NCBI GenBank assembly: GCA_965204215.1 | Contig: CBDBDZ010000014.1 | Span: 620,001 to 684,000, forward strand | Length of the DNA stretch: 64,000 bases | Reading direction: 5' to 3' | DNA from: CBDBDZ01 sp965204215 | GTDB lineage: Bacteria > Pseudomonadota > Gammaproteobacteria > Pseudomonadales > GM7GCV1 | In this document: positions 52,846-60,985 of the stretch, in pieces | How the letters are laid out: every line of letters starts with the position of its first letter | Position numbering within the stretch: position 1 is the stretch's first letter | Notes under the pieces: generated by a model | Seen by the model: the letters and a program-made list of their open reading frames with translations, nothing else | Database searches by the model: none | What the model was told of the DNA's origin: nothing | Made by a program: the position numbers and the translations under genes

Positions 52846-53853
52846 TTATGAAAGTTCTTCCTCATAAACAAATAAACTAGATGCACCGCCCGTATGCAAA
52901 AACAAAATATTTTCATTTGGTTTAAAAAAACCATTTTTCACTAAGCCAATGAAACCTGCAAAACCTTTTCCTGAATATACAGGATCTAGTAGTATTCCTT
53001 CAAATTTAGCTAAAGAGTGAATAGCATCTAATGTTGAAGGAGCAGGAATGCCATATCCTTCGCCAACATACTCATCGTTAACTATTATCTTGTTTTTTGC
53101 AACAAGTTCATGAGCAAGTTTTTGAGAAACTTTTACAGCTAAGCTATGGACAACATCAATTTGTTTTGCTTGAGGATGTCTAACACTTACCCCCATAGTA
53201 GCTATAGAACTACCAATAGCATCTAGTCCAGCAACTAGTCCTGCCTGAGTTCCAGCACTTCCAGTGCCTAATACAACCCAATCAAAAGTAGTATTCATTT
53301 CTTTAGCTTGTTTTTCAATTTCCATGGCACAAGAAACATATCCGAGAGCGCCAACATCATTTGAACCTCCGCCAGGGATGAAATACGGTTTTTTGCCTTT
53401 GGTTTTTAGTTCTTGAACTACAAGCATTGCTTCAGCATTCATATCAAGTCCTGCTTGACGAAACTCAACAGTACAACCAAAGAGTTTATCAAGTAAAACG
53501 TTGCCGCTTTCTTCATAATTTTTTTGTTTATTAGGAACTCTTCGTTCTAAGAGAGCATGACATTGAATGCCGTGTTTACAGGCGGCTGCCGCTGTTTGGC
53601 GAACGTGGTTTGACTGGACAGCTCCTTGTGTTACAAGTATATCAGCTCCTTGCTGTATTGCTTCACCTACTAAAAACTCTAATTTTCTGGTTTTATTGCC
53701 ACCTGTTGCCAGACCAGTGCAATCATCTCGTTTTATAAAAAGGTTTGCGCCAGCTAAATGCTCTGTAAGTCTGGATAGTTTTTCAATTGGTGTTGGTTGA
53801 TGACAGAGTTGAACTTTTGGAAATTGTGCTAAATTAAGAGGTTTTTGAGGCAT
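52846..53853 (-). CDS. PLP-dependent D-cysteine desulfhydrase / L-cysteate sulfo-lyase-like enzyme
   Basis: PLP enzyme of the ACC deaminase/D-cysteine desulfhydrase family. I start at the ATG at 53853 (MPQKPLNLAQFPKVQL), as the 23 residues upstream have no family counterpart. Motifs are FIKRDDCTGLATGGNKTRK with the PLP Lys, QGAVQSNHVRQTAAAACK, and IPGGGSNDVGALGYV. The DCTGLATGGNKTRKLEFL form is shared by D-cysteine desulfhydrase and by the cysteate lyase CuyA of marine bacteria, which frees ammonia and sulfite from L-cysteate. With an osmolyte transporter next to it, a sulfonate or amino-acid catabolic role fits. Sequence alone does not decide the substrate. Confidence 0.78.
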   Translation of the reverse strand: MPQKPLNLAQFPKVQLCHQPTPIEKLSRLTEHLAGANLFIKRDDCTGLATGGNKTRKLEFLVGEAIQQGADILVTQGAVQSNHVRQTAAAACKHGIQCHALLERRVPNKQKNYEESGNVLLDKLFGCTVEFRQAGLDMNAEAMLVVQELKTKGKKPYFIPGGGSNDVGALGYVSCAMEIEKQAKEMNTTFDWVVLGTGSAGTQAGLVAGLDAIGSSIATMGVSVRHPQAKQIDVVHSLAVKVSQKLAHELVAKNKIIVNDEYVGEGYGIPAPSTLDAIHSLAKFEGILLDPVYSGKGFAGFIGLVKNGFFKPNENILFLHTGGASSLFVYEEELS

Positions 53854-54586
53854 TTGCTTTAAAATTGACAGGTATGATGAGACTTTAGTATAGACAATTA
53901 AGTACAATATATAATACTTCACAAGTTATGTATTATATATTATCTTAGTATAAGGCAGACAAATTAATAATGTTAATCAATTAAATAAAAAAACATTAAT
54001 AATTTCTCTATCATTACAGCAAATTCTCAATATTAGACAGAAATGGACCCCATTTTTCAGACAGTGGCTTAAGAAATATTTTGGACAGGTTTATGCTGCT
54101 TTAGGCAGCGTTAAATTGGCATAATAAATCTGATCGGGAGTTTGTCTCCCCTTCAAATTTTGATGCCGTCTGTCTTCGTTAAAGAAACGAAAATACTCAT
54201 CAATACCAGCTCGTACTTCAGGGACTGTGTCGTAGGCTTTTAAATAGATATTTTCATATTTAAGGCTACGCCACAATCGCTCAATAAATACATTATCAAG
54301 CCAACGACCTCGACCATCCATACTAATTTCAATGTTATTATCAATGAGTACAGAAGTAAAGGCGTCACTGGTAAATTGTGAACCTTGGTCAGTATTGAAT
54401 ATATCAGGTTTACCATAGCGTTGTATAGCCTCTTCAAGAGCTTCAATACAAAAAGCAGTATCCATTGTGTTAGATAATCGCCATGACAGTACCTTACGAC
54501 TGAACCAGTCAATAACAGCCACTAAATACACAAAACCTTTAGCCATTGGAATATAGGTTATATCGGTTGCCCATACTTGATTATTA

Positions 54587-55695
54587 ACTCTGCATTAAAT
54601 ATTCGAAATTATTAAGCTGCATATTTAATTTTCTGATGCTTGAAATAAGATTGAATTCTTTCGGGTTGCTGTTGTAGCAGATTCATATGCTTATCTAATT
54701 TTTTAGCAATATCCCCTTTCTTTCGAGTCGGTTTATCAGCACCCATTGAGCGCTTTAAATCACAATTGAGATACTCATCGGGGTTAAGTTCAGGGGAATA
54801 GCTAGGCAGATAGAAGACCTCAATTTTTTCAGTATTACCTGCTAACCATTCTTGAACCAATTTAGCATGATGTACGCGTAAGTTATCAACAATCAAAAAA
54901 ACCTTTTTAGATGATTGCTTTATTAATTGTTTCAAAAATTTGATGAAGACCTGAGCCGTGAACTTATCGTCATAGACCATAAAACGAAGTTTTCCTTGAT
55001 TAGTAATGGTTGACACCATGTTAACTCGTTCACGCTTAGCGTGAGATAATACTAAAACTGGTGTTTGCCCTTTAGGAGCATAACCGCGAGGATAATGCTC
55101 TTGACTCGAAATACCTGTTTCATCACCCCAGTGAATTTCTGCGTCTTCATCTTGGGCGCGTTGGTGAATTGTAGGATAATCTTCATCAAGCCACTGTTGA
55201 ACTTGAGCAGGTTGCTGTTCATAACTACGTTTGACTGGACGCTGGGGGGTAAAACCCCAACGATTAAGGTAAAGACAGACAGTTCGATAGGCTAAATCAA
55301 TTGAAAATTCATCATCAATCAATTGTTGAACTGCTTTGATTGACCACAGTGCAAAATCCAACTTTAACTGGTCTGGTGTCTTATCAATAATCAACTTCTG
55401 AATATGTTTTTCTTGCTCCGGTGTTAAGTCCCGTCCCACCCCCAATGGGCGTCCTCGTGGTTTTTCTTTGGTGAGCTTTTCGCCCGATGCTTTATATTCA
55501 CGTAACCATTCTGATACCGTGATATAGCGAAGACCAAGCTCTTCGGCTATGACTTTTTTTGTACGGTCTCCCTTCTTGTAAAGGCGAAGACAAACTTTTT
55601 TCAACTCTAGTCGAGACTCGGGGCTAAGGGTTCTTAAATCTACTTGTTTCATGACTAGTATTATAACATAAAATTATGATATATTCATGCAGGGT
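54587..55695 (-). mobile_element. IS630-family insertion sequence
   Basis: A 1.1-kb element inserted in the IS3 orfB. Inverted ends are ACTCTGCATTAAATAT at left and, in reverse complement, ACCCTGCATGAATAT at right. TA flanks both sides (54585-54586 and 55696-55697), the standard target duplication for IS630/Tc1-mariner elements. It carries a single full-length transposase gene, so it may still be mobile. Confidence 0.9.
54612..55652 (-). CDS. IS630-family transposase
   Basis: Full-length 346-residue DDE transposase. The N-terminal helix-turn-helix (VIAEELGLRYITVSEWLREY) is followed by a winged-helix HTH_33-like linker, and the catalytic domain shows WGDETGIS, IVDNLRVHHAKLV and LPSYSPELNPDEYLN. 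All catalytic acidic residues are in place. It reads in the same direction as the interrupted IS3. Confidence 0.95.
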   Translation of the reverse strand: MKQVDLRTLSPESRLELKKVCLRLYKKGDRTKKVIAEELGLRYITVSEWLREYKASGEKLTKEKPRGRPLGVGRDLTPEQEKHIQKLIIDKTPDQLKLDFALWSIKAVQQLIDDEFSIDLAYRTVCLYLNRWGFTPQRPVKRSYEQQPAQVQQWLDEDYPTIHQRAQDEDAEIHWGDETGISSQEHYPRGYAPKGQTPVLVLSHAKRERVNMVSTITNQGKLRFMVYDDKFTAQVFIKFLKQLIKQSSKKVFLIVDNLRVHHAKLVQEWLAGNTEKIEVFYLPSYSPELNPDEYLNCDLKRSMGADKPTRKKGDIAKKLDKHMNLLQQQPERIQSYFKHQKIKYAA

Positions 55696-56042
55696 TAATA
55701 GAACGGTTGATATTCAACCCTCTCAAACGATAAGGATAGATGCGATGAGTCTTATTGGATATCGTGGTTTTCTTCTTAGGAAAGATGGCTATAATGCCCA
55801 TGACAAGCATCAATCGCTGTACTTTCTTTCGATTGATGAAGATATCTTCGGTCTCTAATTGGTCACGAATACGGCGGCTGCCATAGAAAGGAAGCTTCAT
55901 ATGGATAGCATCAATACGCCTCATCAAATCGACATCACTATCACTGAGAGGTTTAGGCTGATAATAAAAAGTAGAGCGGTTGACTGATAGTAACTCGCAT
56001 TGTTTTGACACCGCTAATGTGGGATGGGATGATTCATATCAA

Positions 56043-56357
56043 TCATCTCCTTGCGCAGGGGGCTTGAATCCTGTCTAGCCCGCGTTCTAAAAAATCGCGT
56101 TCCATCGTTAATTGACCAATTTTGGAATGCAATTGGTCAATCTGTTTGACATCAGATTTAGACACACTACTGCGTTCAAATAATGATGAGGCTTGTTCCA
56201 TTAATTGCTGGCGCCATTGATGAATTTGGGTTTGATGTAAGCCAAATTGTTGCGACAGCTCGGCTAAGGTTTTATCACCTCTTGCCGCGGTTAAAGCAAC
56301 TTTAGCTTTAAAGGATGGTGAATGGTTTCTTCGTTTTGTCATAATAATATGCTTCAA
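56043..56357 (-). CDS. IS3-family OrfA
   Basis: A 104-residue DNA-binding subunit: SPSFKAKVALTAARGDKTLAEL followed by a helix-turn-helix (FGLHQTQIHQWRQQL) and a leucine-zipper-like helix (QIDQLHSKIGQLTMERDFL). In IS3 elements OrfA and OrfB are joined by a -1 ribosomal frameshift. Here OrfA looks intact but OrfB is broken. A start at the ATG 5 codons in (MTKRRNHSPSF) is also possible. Confidence 0.88.
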   Translation of the reverse strand: MKHIIMTKRRNHSPSFKAKVALTAARGDKTLAELSQQFGLHQTQIHQWRQQLMEQASSLFERSSVSKSDVKQIDQLHSKIGQLTMERDFLERGLDRIQAPCARR

Positions 56358-56431
56358 ATAATAGTAGGTTTATTGTCGCAAAATATTTCTTGAATTTCAA
56401 AAATCCTGTCTAACCGATGGGGTCCACTTCT

Positions 56432-56740
56432 AAGTTCGGGCGCCACCGCTGTTTGCTACTGAAGAACTATTTTAAACTCAGCAGGGTGAACAAGGATGCT
56501 ACTTAAATTTTATTCTAGTGGGCAGGGATTCGTTCGGCAGAAATTTATTAACGAGACAAGTAAATGGCTACTGCGGCTTGAAAATGCAAGAAAAATGGCG
56601 ATAATGATTTATAGATGCTAACAATTTATGGCGAATTGATAAAAAACTATAGCTATATATGAGTGAAAAGAATGATTAATGCCAATCAATTATTTAAAAA
56701 ATGCGGTTTGGAATTCCTATACACTGGAATTCCTATACAC
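56432..56740 (+). repeat. IS91-like 3' terminus, direct repeat copy B
   Basis: By eye identical to 47051-47359 over 309 bases, same orientation, 9381 bases apart. Only the final 14 sense codons of the transposase survive; the rest was lost at the IS3 junction. The tandem TGGAATTCCTATACAC pair closes it, after which the next hydrolase gene begins. The pair of copies defines a 9.4-kb unit. Confidence 0.9.
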
Positions 56741-56748
56741 TTAGAGAA

Positions 56749-57672
56749 ATGAAGGAATTCGCTGATATGATGGAGGACTTAACTGGATATATGGAAGCAA
56801 AACCCGATGACATTTTGAAAGTTAAAACTACCGATTTAGAAACCTTAGTGCTAGGGGTTTATTATCCCCAAGATCATTTTTGTCAACATACCATTGTTTT
56901 ATTTCATGGTGGTGGTGCACATATGCTGGCGGGATACAACTATTTAGCAGATCAATTAAGAACCCGTTTCGGCATTTTGGTAGTGACTCCAGATTTAAGA
57001 GGACATGGACGTTCTTCTGGATTGAGAGGATACGCACCTAGCTCTGAAATTGTGTGGACCGATATTGATATCCTTCTCAACAAAATTAAGCAGCTTAGAC
57101 CAGCTAATAAGTTACACTTGTGTGGACATTCTTCTGGTGCGGGAGTTTTATTGAACTGGGCCTCTCGAACATCAAATTTAGGAATAGACAATTACACGCT
57201 TACACTACTAGCGCCCTTTCTAAACAAACGTTTAAGTAATAGTGAGAAATACACTAAAAAAACAAATAAGCGAATCAAATTTGCAAGTGTCAATATCTTT
57301 GCATTTGCTTTTTACCTCCTCTCATTTAAACTAATGGCGAGTAAGTGGTCAGCTGTAAATTTCGATTACCCAGTACAAATAGCTAAAAAGCGAGGTTTAG
57401 TTTCTTCTTATTCTCCAGCTATGGCAATGGCTGTAACTCCTAGAGATAGTTGTAAACAACTTAATGGTCTTTCGTGTTCGACCTTTGTTTTATGTGCCGA
57501 AGAAGATGAATTATTTTCAAACGAATTGAGTAAGGAAATAGAGGTATCAATATACAATCCATTGATACATTTTTCGACAATAAGTGATGGTCATCTAAGC
57601 TGCCTTCTCTCTTCTGCAGATGCGTTAGCCAGACACTTAGGCCTTATGAAAACTGAATTCAATAGTTTTTAG
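56749..57672 (+). CDS. Alpha/beta hydrolase (serine aminopeptidase / lysophospholipase-like)
   Basis: Hydrolase of about 307 residues. Motifs: VLFHGGGAHMLAGYNYLAD, TPDLRGHGRSSG, nucleophile GHSSGAG, acid CAEEDELFSNE and His in SDGHLSCLL. The frame is open back into the IS91-like repeat as far as 56701, where an ATG lies inside the IS end; the first ATG outside the repeat is at 56749. It is possible that the gene lost its true 5' end when the IS inserted. Unlike the other hydrolase (48357) it is not part of the transporter operon and faces the other way. Confidence 0.75.
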   Translation: MKEFADMMEDLTGYMEAKPDDILKVKTTDLETLVLGVYYPQDHFCQHTIVLFHGGGAHMLAGYNYLADQLRTRFGILVVTPDLRGHGRSSGLRGYAPSSEIVWTDIDILLNKIKQLRPANKLHLCGHSSGAGVLLNWASRTSNLGIDNYTLTLLAPFLNKRLSNSEKYTKKTNKRIKFASVNIFAFAFYLLSFKLMASKWSAVNFDYPVQIAKKRGLVSSYSPAMAMAVTPRDSCKQLNGLSCSTFVLCAEEDELFSNELSKEIEVSIYNPLIHFSTISDGHLSCLLSSADALARHLGLMKTEFNSF

Positions 57673-57750
57673 CTGTGTTACGTATTCGACTTGCAATTAT
57701 GAATTTAATACGTAGTCGGTACTGAAAAATTAGCAATTTGAGGATTACAA

Positions 57751-58458
57751 TTATAGTGATTGAGTATTGAATATGAGGATATTGTTTTCAAAAATGAAAA
57801 TAAAAGTAGCTTTTGGTGCGTTATCAGGATAGCTAACATCAACATTTTGATAGACAAAGAAAAATATCATCCATTTTTTCAAATTCCAGGCGCAAGCAGC
57901 CATCAGTTCTTTGACAAAGGTTCGACGTTGTTGAATTCCTTCTTCTTTAGCTAACTTATTTAACCGATTAATAATCTTGACTGCCAACTTACTATCGGTT
58001 GGGTAAGTAATCGCTTTTTCTTGTACCGTACTATCAACCAATACTGTGATTTCCTCCGATGCCTGTCCATGCAATAGTACGCTACTATGAAAAAGTTGCT
58101 TCACGCCCTCTTCGCCAATACGTTGACGAAACTTAACCAACTCAGTTGAATGACAAGGAGGCAATGTTTGAAACACCGTCTCTCCACAGAATACTTGATA
58201 GTAGGGATTCATTTGCCACTGTTCAACGACTGAATCATCACTCAAATTGTACAGTTGCTTTAACATTAACAGACCACTCATAAGTCGAATTGGTTTAGCA
58301 CGGCGCCCTTTAGCACTGCATAAAGGGCTGAGCGATGACTCGATACTTGACCAATCTAGTTCACGACTCAAGGCGAGTAGCATATGATTGGGATTGAGTT
58401 GGCTGGCTATATCAAAAAAGCCAGTTTGGGGAGATATTACCGGTGATTGAGGGAGCAT
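57751..58458 (-). pseudogene. IS5-family transposase, internally deleted (copy 1)
   Basis: The N-terminal DUF772-type part is intact (GFFDIASQLNPNHMLLALS, FCGETVFQTLPPC, FRQRIGEEGVK), then VDSTVQEKAITYPTDSKL, which starts the catalytic domain. After QQRRTFVKE the protein jumps to LMAACAWNLKKWM, a motif at the very end of IS5 transposases, so the middle with the catalytic residues is deleted. The remaining tail is read-through into flanking sequence. Confidence 0.85.
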
Positions 58459-59233
58459 TGCTTAAATGAATTCGACCAAAAATAAGAGACCATTTTAACA
58501 TATCTGCTCGAAATCACACTGACATAGTAACAAAATATATATAATAATCAAATAGATAAATGTTTTTCAGGACTGACTAAATATATGAGCAAACAAAAGA
58601 AATTTATGATGTTGTAGAACCTAACCATCATCGAGTGTACTGTGATTTCCTCCGATGCCTGTCCATGCAATAGTACGCTACTATGAAAAAGTTGCTTCAC
58701 GCCCTCTTCGCCAATACGTTGACGAAACTTAACCAACTCAGTTGAATGACAAGGAGGCAATGTTTGAAACACCGTCTCTCCACAGAATACTTGATAGTAG
58801 GGATTCATTTGCCACTGTTCAACGACTGAATCATCACTCAAATTGTACAGTTGCTTTAACATTAACAGACCACTCATAAGTCGAATTGGTTTAGCACGGC
58901 GCCCTTTAGCACTGCATAAAGGGCTGAGCGATGACTCGATACTTGACCAATCTAGTTCACGACTCAAGGCGAGTAGCATATGATTGGGATTGAGTTGGCT
59001 GGCTATATCAAAAAAGCCAGTTTGGGGAGATATTACCGGTGATTGAGGGAGCATTGCTTAAATGAATTCGACCAAAAATAAGAGACCATTTTAACATATC
59101 TGCTCGAAATCACACTGACATAGTAACAAAATATATATAATAATCAAATAGATAAATGTTTTTCAGGACTGACTAAATATATGAGCAAACAAAAGAAATT
59201 TATGATGTTGTAGAACCTAACCATCATCGAGTG
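58042..59233. repeat. 596-bp tandem duplication of the IS5 5' part
   Basis: The sequence from 58042 to 58637 is repeated at 58638-59233 with the same order and offset of 596 bases. By eye there are no differences. Each junction carries TACTG, so the duplication probably arose through short homology or slippage. The second unit carries the N-terminal half of the transposase again. Confidence 0.88.
58548..59054 (-). pseudogene. IS5-family transposase 5' part (copy 2 of tandem duplication)
   Basis: Repeats the first 141 or so residues of copy 1 exactly, then leaves the frame family at the duplication joint after SEEITV. No catalytic residues remain. It is a by-product of the 596-bp duplication. 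Confidence 0.85.
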
Positions 59234-59335
59234 TACTGATGTGATGGACGCCTCCTAATTGGCGTGAGCCAGAGCGGTATCTAGGTACCCGAATCTGTGC
59301 TATAAAACACATTTTAAACTTCGGAGACATCCATC

Positions 59336-60373
59336 ATGAGCCATTGTACTCGCATCAGTATCGACCTTGCAAAAACCATCTTTCAAGTTTGCGTATCTAA
59401 TTATCCTCATCAAATAAAATCGAATAATAAATTGAAACGTAATCAATTACATGACTACATTAATAAATTTGAACCCTGTCTTGTTGTTATGGAAGCATGT
59501 TATAGTTCTCACTATTGGGGACGAGAATTTGAAACGATGGGGCATCAAGTAATGTTGATTCCACCGCAACATGTTAAGCCTTTTGTTCGCGGGAACAAAA
59601 CTGACCATAATGATGCGATAGCTATTATGGAAGCGAGTTATCGACCTAATTTACGACCTGTATCAGTTAAAAAACTGTATCAACAAGATTTACAGATACT
59701 CATTAACGCAAGAGAGCTAAAGGTCAGATATCGAACCGCACATATCAATCAACTACGAGGCTTTTTGAGTGAATATGGGATTATCATTGCACCCACAAAA
59801 ATAGCTTTATTCAATGCGTTACCGCTATTACTAGAAGATGCTGCTAATGGATTAACCCACACAGCGAGGAATTTAATACACCATTATTGGAATGATATTA
59901 AGCAACTGAATGAATCAATTGAATCCTTAGAACAAGAGTTGAAGCAGCATGCATCAACACAGCCTAACTATAAACTCATTCAAACTATCCCTGGGATTGG
60001 ACCGATTATTGCAGCTAACTTTATTGCTAGTATTGATGTTCATTCATTTAAAAATGGGCGAGAACTTTCTGCATATCTTGGGTTGACACCAAGAACTTTT
60101 GCTAGTGGCAATCATTCATCACAAACGGGTATAAGCAAACGAGGTAACCGAATGTTAAGAACCTTATTAATTCATGGTTCACGAACAGTAATGCGGTGGT
60201 CTTCGGGTAAAGATGATGCGTTAAACCAATGGGTGTGCAGCCTTGAAAAACGAATTGGGAAACCGAAAACAATGGTAGCCCTTGCTAATAAACTTACTCG
60301 TATTATTTGGGCGGTATTAACAACCAAAAAAGCATTCAATTATCCACCATCACCATTGATGTATAGTAACTAA
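59336..60373 (+). CDS. IS110/IS1111-family DEDD recombinase
   Basis: 345 residues, apparently complete. The RuvC-like DEDD domain has SIDLAKTIFQV, VVMEACYSSHYWG and KTDHNDAIAIME. A coiled linker follows, then the Transposase_20 domain with IPGIGPIIAANF and the catalytic Ser region in NHSSQTGISKRGNRM. A purine-rich CGGAG lies ahead of the ATG. Such enzymes use a structured RNA from the element's own non-coding end to choose target and donor. Confidence 0.94.
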   Translation: MSHCTRISIDLAKTIFQVCVSNYPHQIKSNNKLKRNQLHDYINKFEPCLVVMEACYSSHYWGREFETMGHQVMLIPPQHVKPFVRGNKTDHNDAIAIMEASYRPNLRPVSVKKLYQQDLQILINARELKVRYRTAHINQLRGFLSEYGIIIAPTKIALFNALPLLLEDAANGLTHTARNLIHHYWNDIKQLNESIESLEQELKQHASTQPNYKLIQTIPGIGPIIAANFIASIDVHSFKNGRELSAYLGLTPRTFASGNHSSQTGISKRGNRMLRTLLIHGSRTVMRWSSGKDDALNQWVCSLEKRIGKPKTMVALANKLTRIIWAVLTTKKAFNYPPSPLMYSN

Positions 60374-60801
60374 GTCTATAACCAATAATTATCTCATCTT
60401 AACGATTGCATAATATGATGAAAGTAAACGATTCCCTTCCTTATCAAAAACCTGTTGTATACCAAGGATTTTATATTCGATGTACTGATTGAGGATGATA
60501 AGGGGCGGATCTCATCAGGGGCAGGTAATCGATACCATCAACAGCCCGAATATATGGTTGCAATCGTGACTCTTCACCATTAGTAACGTTAAGATACATT
60601 ATAAAATAACATCTCTTCTTGGAATGAATTTATAAGCTAAATAAAAGGAAGGCGTTGCCTTCTACCTGTCCATACCAATATATTTCCTATATTCACTGTG
60701 TTCCAGACACAGTGCAGGCATCCTGCCTTTATGGTCTATATTGATGAGTCCATATCAATAGCTAACATTTTTGCTGCTAATGGATTTTTAGTGCTTGTAA
60801 T
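60374..60801 (+). ncRNA. Candidate bridge (seek) RNA region of the IS1111-type element
   Basis: No gene was found in these 428 bases. It contains ordered hairpins: GAAGGC-gtt-GCCTTC (60648-60662), CACTGTG-N7-CACAGTG (60694-60714), GCAGG-cat-CCTGC (60714-60726) and TATTGAT-N8-ATCAATA (60739-60760). In IS1111 elements the guide RNA is encoded downstream of the recombinase, as here. The precise RNA ends and guide loops are not defined. Confidence 0.5.
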
Positions 60802-60825
60802 TTAGGAGGCGTCCATATATGGTAG

Positions 60826-60858
60826 ACTAATCATGTTAATATTTTTTAGGAATGGTAT
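60826..60858. repeat. AT-rich dispersed repeat, copy beside IS1111
   Basis: Starts ACTAATCATGTTAATA and ends TTTTTTAGGAATGGTAT. It matches 2441-2473 at all but one base and 46346-46366 over its first half. It is followed by a CACACT-ga-AGTGTG hairpin. The left boundary coincides with the right end of the IS1111-type element. Confidence 0.6.
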
Positions 60859-60921
60859 CACACTGAAGTGTGGCACTAAACCGGTGTTATCGTAATTTGG
60901 GTTTGTCTCTTGCCTGATTAC

Positions 60922-60939
60922 CTGTCATAAAGTTGTCAT
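60922..60939 (+). promoter_or_regulatory. Pho box
   Basis: CTGTCATAAAGTTGTCAT matches the PhoB binding consensus CTGTCATAWAWCTGTCAY except in the spacer-adjacent bases. It lies 47 bases ahead of a phosphate-binding protein gene, so PhoB control under phosphate starvation is likely for that gene and the porin after it. Confidence 0.8.
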
Positions 60940-60985
60940 ATTTAGTTGTTATCATAACAACAGTCTTAACTATTTTAATTTAACT

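Larger units (their letters stand above)
54091..56061 (-). pseudogene. IS3-family transposase OrfB, frameshifted and split by IS630
   Basis: Two pieces of one integrase-type transposase. The first holds VSKQCELLSVNRSTFYYQ and the HTH_21 region, ending at RGLNINRSIN. The second starts at the TDITYIPMAKGF block and has the DDE catalytic parts: AVIDWFSRKV, TDQGSQFTS and a final Glu in ERLWRSLKYE. Excising bases 54587-55697 (element plus one TA) rejoins RSIN to NQVWATDI in frame. In addition, near the start, GGGAT is duplicated (56021-56030), shifting the frame between MIDMNHP and TLAVSKQ. Both lesions inactivate the gene. Confidence 0.9.
54044..56426 (-). mobile_element. IS3-family element, interrupted by an IS630-family element
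   Basis: Ends are TGGACCCCATTTTTCAGACAG-like at the left and, in reverse complement, TGGACCCCATCGGTTAGACA at the right, with the terminal TG...CA of IS3 elements. Without the inner IS630 (and one TA) it is about 1.27 kb, a normal size. No matching target duplication is visible (GAAA at left, CTTC at right). The right flank is the IS91-like 3' end and the left is the region upstream of the desulfhydrase gene, which suggests an IS3-adjacent deletion removed the rest of the second IS91-like copy. Confidence 0.88.
59239..60822 (+). mobile_element. IS110-family element, IS1111 subgroup
   Basis: An intact recombinase gene lies between perfect 15-bp subterminal inverted repeats: ATGGACGCCTCCTAA at 59244-59258 and its complement at 60802-60816. 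Subterminal repeats and a long non-coding 3' end are marks of the IS1111 subgroup; the plain IS110 group lacks such repeats. The outer limits are approximate, since these elements leave no target duplication. ACT occurs just outside both ends (left GTGTACT, right ACTAATC), so the target may have been GTGT-ACT-AATC, with the right part inside a copy of the AT-rich dispersed repeat. Confidence 0.82.

Noticed and set aside
47360..54043. The accessory block as a defence island
   Set aside because: No nuclease, helicase, toxin-antitoxin or restriction gene is seen; all genes fit transport and small-molecule metabolism.
56701..56748. ATG within the IS91-like end as the real start of the hydrolase
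   Set aside because: It lies inside transposon DNA that is also present at 47320 without a following hydrolase, so it is at best a secondary start.
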